DNA of 64,000 bases from positions 14,255,841 through 14,319,840 of the forward strand of contig CM038726.1 of the NCBI GenBank assembly GCA_021613375.1. The letters are read 5' to 3'. The translations under genes and the position numbers were made by a program. This document shows, piece after piece, positions 58,141 to 64,000 of this stretch (position 1 is the stretch's first letter; the number at the start of each line of letters is the position of its first letter). The DNA comes from Megaleporinus macrocephalus (lineage: Eukaryota > Chordata > Actinopteri > Characiformes > Anostomidae). The notes beneath the pieces were generated by a model. That model searched no databases. It saw nothing but the letters and a program-made list of their open reading frames with translations, and was not told the origin of the DNA.

Positions 58141-59263
58141 GAATTAGTTGATGCACCTAAAGATTAGGAGCAAACATAGAGGTATAAAAACACAAGGGTG
58201 GACAAAAAACACCTGGGAAGGGGAAGATCCACAAACTAGGACCTGGTGAGGGATGTGACAGAAGGGTGGAGACATGGAGGAGGTAGGAAACCAAAATAAC
58301 AGAAGCACATGGACAGAACATGAGGGCAAGATAATGAAAGGCAGAAGCCCACAGGGAGAGAGGAGCAGGTGGAGTACTGATATTTTAATAGCAATTAAAT
58401 TGCTTTATGTAATAAAGTCATTCCATGAATGAAAGAATGTTGCTAGGTTTTGCCTTTTTTAAATGAAAAAGTCTGGATTTTACAAATTGTGGGCTTATTT
58501 ATTTAGATTTCTTGACTTTTCCATAGCTCACTGAAAAGATGGACAGAGTACACAAGGACTTGATTAATAGTTGGTAGCTTGTTAGAATTCCTATGCTTTA
58601 GCTAACCGCCAGTTAACCACATTCTCTAAAAATACTGTTTTTCCCTACAATAGGGAAGAAACTGTAGTCTGTGATGGTTTATGTTTAATAGAATTTAGAG
58701 ATATTGCCATCAGAGAAGTGATTGCTGTTGATTTTAAGTAAAGATGTATTTAAACAGCTTAGATATAAACACAATAAGTGTAAAGATAACTTTAATAACT
58801 TTAATGCTGCTGTTCATAACATATCTATTTTTTTTATGATTTCACTCTATTGTCTTTGTCTCAGTGTTTCAGTGCTTGACATTTGCTTGATAACCTTAAC
58901 ATTAAAAAAGTGCGAGAAAAGCTTAGTTTTGTCGCCACAGGGTTTGAATGGCCTTAGCTTTTAAGCTCTAACCTTTACTTCCCTCTGCTTTGACTTTATG
59001 AAGTGGGCAGCACGAAACAAACAACAAAGGAACTAAGCTTAATGCTTTAGAAACGCCTATTAGGTTTAGAGCCAGGTCGACTGAAAGAGGGACACATCTG
59101 TCAGTAGGAATGTCCAGGAGAATGCCAGGCTGAAAGAAGACCCCAAGACTCTTGTTTTTATAGGGTGACTTTTACGTGACCTTCAAAATAAAAATATAAT
59201 CAAAAATGCATATAAACCTCACCTTACCACGTCATGTTGAAGCAGTGACGTTCGTACCACATA

Positions 59264-59267
<4 letters not shown>
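58141..59267. other. Non-coding sequence, no gene seen
   Basis: It begins with an A/G-rich stretch (58160-58375) similar in style to 44165-44420 and continues as unremarkable intron-like DNA. Confidence 0.4.

Positions 59268-59301
<34 letters not shown>
59268..59301 (+). repeat. (CT)n microsatellite
   Basis: Seventeen CT units shortly before the 36-bp minisatellite. Confidence 0.95.
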
Positions 59302-59305
<4 letters not shown>

Positions 59306-59399
59306 ACGTTTTATGTTTCAGTCTCACTGGATTTATCTATTAGTTTATTTATAAGAAGTTTATCTATTAGTTCCCGTTTATCCATCCTTTAATCAATAC

Positions 59400-61060
59400 A
59401 ACTATGCACCAGTCTTTTCTATATACCCAACCACTCATTCAGCCACCTGTCTTGCAACTGTATAACCCACCCACCCAGCTGTCCCTCCAACTGCTGTCCC
59501 AGTCCAGCCAGTTGTCTCCCCACCTGCCCACCCATCTATCAATCTGTCCACCTACCTATCAGCCTGTCCATCTACCGCCCCTCCCACCCACCTGTCAGTC
59601 TGTGTATCTACTGCCCCTCCCACCTATTCATCAGCCTGTCCATCTACCGCCCCTCCCACCCACACATTAGTCTATGTGTCTACCGCCCCTCCCACCCAGC
59701 CATCAGCCTGTCCATCTACCGCCCCTCCTACCGACCCATCAGTCTGTCCATCTACTGCCCCTCCTACCAACCCATCAGTCTGTCCATCTACCAACCCTCC
59801 CACCCACAAATTAGTCTATGTGTCTACCGCCCCTCCCACCCACTCATCAGTCTGTGCATCTACCGCCCTTCCCACCCATCCATCAGCCTGTCCATCTACC
59901 GCCCCTCCTACCGACCCATGAGTCTGTCCATCTACCGCCCTTCCTACCGACTCATCAGTCTGTCCATCTACCGCCCTTCCTACCGACCCATCAGTCTGTC
60001 CATCTACCGCCCTTCCTACCGACCCATCAGTCTGTCCATCTACCGCCCTTCCTACCGACCCATGAGTCTGTCCCTCTACCGCCCTTCCTACCGACTCATC
60101 AGTCTGTCCATCTACCGCCCTTCCTACCGACCCATCAGTCTGTCCATCTACCGCCCTTCCTACCGACCCATCAGTCTGTCCATCTACCGCCCTTCCTACG
60201 ACCCATCAGTCTGTCCATCTACCGCCCTTCCTACCGACCCATCAGTCTGTCCATCTACCGCCCTTCCTACGACCCATCAGTCTGTCCATCTACCGCCCTT
60301 CCTACCGACCCATCAGTCTGTCCATCTACCGCCCTTCCTACCGACCCATCAGTCTGTCCATCTACCGCCCTTCCTACGACCCATCAGTCTGTCCATCTAC
60401 CGCCCTTCCTACCGACCCATCAGTCTGTCCATCTACCGCCCTTCCTACCGACCCATCAGTCTGTCCATCTACCGCCCTTCCTACGACCCATCAGTCTGTC
60501 CATCTACCGCCCTTCCTACCGACCCATGAGTCTGTCCATCTACCGCCCTTCCTACCGACTCATCAGTCTGTCCATCTACCGCCCTTCCTACGACCCATCA
60601 GTCTGTCCATCTACCGCCCTTCCTACCGACCCATCAGTCTGTCCATCTACCGCCCTTCCTACCGACCCATCAGTCTGTCCATCTACCGCCCTTCCTACCG
60701 ACCCATCAGTCTGTCCATCTACCGCCCTTCCTACCGACCCATCAGTCTGTCCATCTACCGCCCTTCCTACGACCCATCAGTCTGTCCATCTACCGACCCT
60801 CCCACCCACACATTAGTCTGTGTGTCTACTGCCCCTCCCACCCGCCCTTCGGTCTGTCCATCGGTCTGTCCATCGGTCTGTCTATTTACGGCCCCTCCCA
60901 AACTGTCGGTGCATCTACCATCCCTCCCTCCCACCCTTTCTCCAGTCTCGCCCTCTGCTGACCCATACACCCACTAACCCACCAGTCTCTCCCACTAACC
61001 AACCCATCCCACCCAAATCACCCACCTACCAGCCTTGCACCACCAATCTGACCCACATTG
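59400..61060. repeat. 36-bp minisatellite with 35-bp variants and diverged edges
   Basis: Core (about 59900-60790): units of 36 bp, CCATCTACCGCCCTTCCTAC followed by CGACCCATCAGTCTGT. Some units lack one C (TACGACCC) and are 35 bp. These variants occur at 60197, 60268, 60375, 60482, 60589 and 60768, giving repeated 107-bp spacing. The left edge (59400-59900) and right edge (60790-61060) carry more diverged units (CCCCTCCCACCCA, TTAGTCTATGTGT). The long Ser/Pro/Tyr-rich frames through it, up to 332 codons, shift frame at each 35-bp unit and are not genes. Confidence 0.93.
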
Positions 61061-61066
61061 TGTGAA

Positions 61067-61182
61067 AATGTCATGATAGTCATCAAATAGAAATGCTCCA
61101 AAATAGTTTAAAAATTCTGGTTTTTGGCTTCTCCTTCAAAGTTGCCATTTTGCATATACTTGTTTTTCTGTGGACACTGACT
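61067..61182. repeat. MITE-like element, other end intact
   Basis: AATAGAAATGCTCCAAAATAG, CTTCAAAGTTGCCATTTTGC and ACTTGTTTTTCTGTGGACA match the right half of the 15277-15471 family. It sits immediately beside the minisatellite. Confidence 0.55.
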
Positions 61183-63394
61183 ATATGATCAAGTAAGTGT
61201 AACAAACATTAAACAAATGATGGCCTTTAACTTTCTCAGTGCAGCAGCATGAGTTTCCATTTGAGGATCCATAGCAGTTCCTCCATATGCTTTTTCCTGC
61301 TGTGAGTCTGTGGATCATGCTTAAGTGGTTGCCCTATTCTCTGCCACACCAGGTAATGACTCCACCATGTGTGTAAAGTTTTTGTTTCCTTTTTTCCCCT
61401 TTTGAGGGAATGTCCCCTGTCCCACACACATACCCTTTGACCCCTGTTTCCTGACCACAATCTACAGCCTTGGATATGGGGGAATACTTTGGTCATGAAG
61501 GAAAATCTTTAGAAATATTTGACCCATATATCCTACTTCAACAATGAATGGAAACTACTAGGCAACAATTAATGATGTTTTTGACATAGTATTAATTGGT
61601 GGTTGCTCATGTTTATTTAACCTCAACAACATTAACATTTGGGTAAAACTGCTCATTTAAAATTTGTGTGTGTAAAAATGTTTTGGTTTTGTACTGCATT
61701 GTGATTTGAATGTAAACCCTTTGGTGGATATAGACATAGAGCATGATCATGGAAGATGAATCTGATTATCTAAAACTGGATATTTCAGTCTAATGGCAAG
61801 TCTAATGGCCTTAAAAGTGATTAAGCTAGTATTACACATGATCCCTCACTGCTACAGAATCTCATGTTTTATTTGAAACTAAAGTTTTTAAATAAAAAGT
61901 AATACAGGCTACCACTGATACTGCACTATCACTACCACGTTTAGTACATGTGCATGAACGTTGATATTCTGTGCCTCCATAGACAGATGGTTGGATGAAT
62001 GGATTTGTCTAAAGTAGATAATGTTAAATAATGACTTAAAACACATCGTTGCCATTAGTGTTATATATTTTTTAACCTGGAACATTTAGTACTTTACTTT
62101 GCACAGACCCAAAACAATAGACTAATTGAAAAGTTGTGTTGGTGTTCTGTAGTCAACGTCATACATATATTAGAATTCCCATGTCTAAGATTTGTTTAGT
62201 GTATGGCAGAATTGAATGGGACTTTGTGTCACACCCTGTGGTTAACAGACTGTTTCTAAACTCGATATATCTCGTCCTATGGGGGACAGTGGATGGGGAC
62301 AGACTGGTGGGTATCATTGTCCGCTGAGAGTCACTGTGAATTCTCTGATCCTTGTGACAAGGTCCTTAATTTATTTACTTGCCAGTAAAAACAGCTGTTA
62401 GGTGGAAGTTTTTTTTATTTTTCTTTATCAGAAGTGGCAGAAAACCAGAAAATGTGTAACCAGAAAATACACAGAAGCATTAATGACTAAACATAATATA
62501 GACTTTTTTCAGCATTTACTGTCCAGCCTTCATCCAACTTCCATTCTTTTCATGAGACTTGCTTTCTGTTTTCAAAGAGTTTTCAAAGAGTTTTACCAAA
62601 GTTCAGTCTTGTTGTTTGCTCTTTCAGCTTGGCTTAATTCAAGTAATCCTAAACACAGTGGCTCTGGGGTGGTTCTGAGAACATCAATGGCTTCTGTTTT
62701 TGATGTGCAATTTTATTCTTCATATGTCTTTTTCCTTTTCTGGATAAGATGCATCTCATAGAAAACATATCAGAAGCATTTCCTGAATTACTTCTATTTA
62801 ATATCCATTTAAGCTAAAAATGAAATAAATGAAGGGTGGGCTTTGTCTTTGGGTAGAGTGATGGGTGCTCTCATTTTCTTCAATGCTTCTTTTCTGCTCC
62901 AACTTATCCTCTTTTCTGTCCCACTTACATTTATATTATATGACCAGATGTCGGTTCTCACAGTGCTTCTCTCCAGTTGGGTATATTTTATTGACAGCAG
63001 GATTCCATGAGGTCAGATACTCCACCAGGCCGTTATCTGTCGGTTTCGGTTGCTGACTGCGTTTTACAGGTGTCAGCGTAAGCAGATGTTAGCGGGTTGG
63101 CAGAACTTGACCCGACAGAGGACCAGCTGTTATACGTTGACGTCCATTCAGGCTACAGCTGGACTTGTTTCCGTTTCAAGAACAGTTGTGACCTTAAACT
63201 GGGACTATAGAAAGTCATATAACCTTAGGATTGTTGAAAGAAAATATCTGATTTTTTTTTACATTTGTTTAATGAAAGCATCATCATATGAAATGAAATG
63301 AAATGAAATGAAAGCATCAGCATATGATATGAAAGCATCAGCAGGTTTTGTGCACTGTGTCGCATTTTATAATCACTGAACCAATAGCAACTGT
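61183..63394. other. Non-coding sequence, no gene seen
   Basis: Intron-like. An AAATG run at about 63288-63311 and repeated GAAAGCATCA motifs nearby are the only structure noted. Confidence 0.4.
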
Positions 63395-63660
63395 TTAAAA
63401 TTCAGTTTAATTCACGTTTATCTGTATAGTACTTAAAACAGCAGTATCACAAAGCAGCTTCACAGAGGTTTGAAAACAGACAGTTACAACATATATGCCC
63501 CAGTGAGCAAGCCAGAGGCGACAGTGGCAAGGAAAACTCCCTCGGACTGGAGGAAGAAACCTTGGGAGGAACCAAGACTCTCAAGGGGAGACCCATCCTC
63601 CTCTGCTCAAACAGTATTTACAGTTTAATAAACTAAATACCAAAGAGAAGCTGAAAGAAT
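63395..63660 (+). repeat. Widespread fish interspersed repeat
   Basis: ATCACAAAGCAGCTTCACAG, GAGCAAGCCAGAGGCGACAG, TGGCAAGGAAAACTCCCTCG and GAAACCTTGGGAGGAACCAA follow an order I recognise from many fish (especially ostariophysan) genomes. The element is non-coding and its class is unclear to me. Confidence 0.65.
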
Positions 63661-64000
63661 CTCTTTTTGAAGTCTGGATGGCAAAGCTTTAGAAACTGCA
63701 CTGGTAGAGGCAGAGACTTTATGAAAAGTGGGAGTGAACTGAAACAGTCCCATCCTATCTCAAAGCTGGCACATCTGGATGGCACAATGATGTAACTGAG
63801 GGTGTAGTAGTTGGCACAAATGGATAGGTGAGCTGGCTGGTGATGGGTGGGGAGGAGGTGGTCAGTCTTCCAACAGCGTTCAACAGGACGGGAGGACAGT
63901 CATTATCTCAGGAAGAGTAAAGAGAGGAAATTAGTTCTGCTCAGAAGTATGACTGTAGAGAATATAAAAGAAATAAATGTGAAAGAAATAAACGACTTCC

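Noticed and set aside
59818..60816. 332-codon Ser/Pro/Tyr-rich frame resembling a mucin or collagen-like repeat protein
   Set aside because: It is a translation of the 36-bp minisatellite and changes frame at every 35-bp unit.

Overview
This window looks like nuclear DNA of a teleost fish: large introns, vertebrate-type spliced exons, AT-rich sequence, long minisatellites, (TA)n arrays and many repeat families that I recognise from fish genomes. The repeat mix hints at an ostariophysan (characin, catfish or relative), but that is inference. I see no prokaryotic or viral genes.

Two protein-coding genes are supported. The plus strand carries one internal exon (25342-25468) of a RALGPS gene, best matched to RALGPS1, encoding part of its RasGEF domain. 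The minus strand carries all coding exons of angiopoietin-like 2 (ANGPTL2), in four coding exons from 42086 down to 31294 and giving a 537-residue secreted protein. In tetrapods ANGPTL2 lies inside an intron of RALGPS1 on the opposite strand. The same arrangement is consistent with this window, so nearly everything here is probably RALGPS1 intron. I could not find other RALGPS1 exons.

Layout: 1-4600 holds retrotransposon tails and a T-rich minisatellite. A 17-bp satellite at 7071-9942 ends inside a truncated DNA transposon (9943-10730). A broken Tc1-like element lies at 11560-12225. Region 12.2-25.3 kb is intron-like, with duplicated blocks and a second transposon (19516-21237) that contains a 36-bp minisatellite. 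After the RALGPS1 exon come a telomere-like compound minisatellite (27190-27712) and a second copy of the first transposon (28956-29769). ANGPTL2 fills 31.3-42.1 kb and has transposon debris in its introns. Region 42.1-59.2 kb is non-coding with scattered repeats. A 36-bp minisatellite with higher-order structure lies at 59400-61060, and a common fish repeat lies near the right edge.

The most notable theme is repeat biology. Two long minisatellites sit inside DNA-transposon copies and a third abuts a retrotransposon tail, each with internal structure. A fragment of ANGPTL2's last exon is also duplicated in its own last intron. I found no convincing novel gene system.
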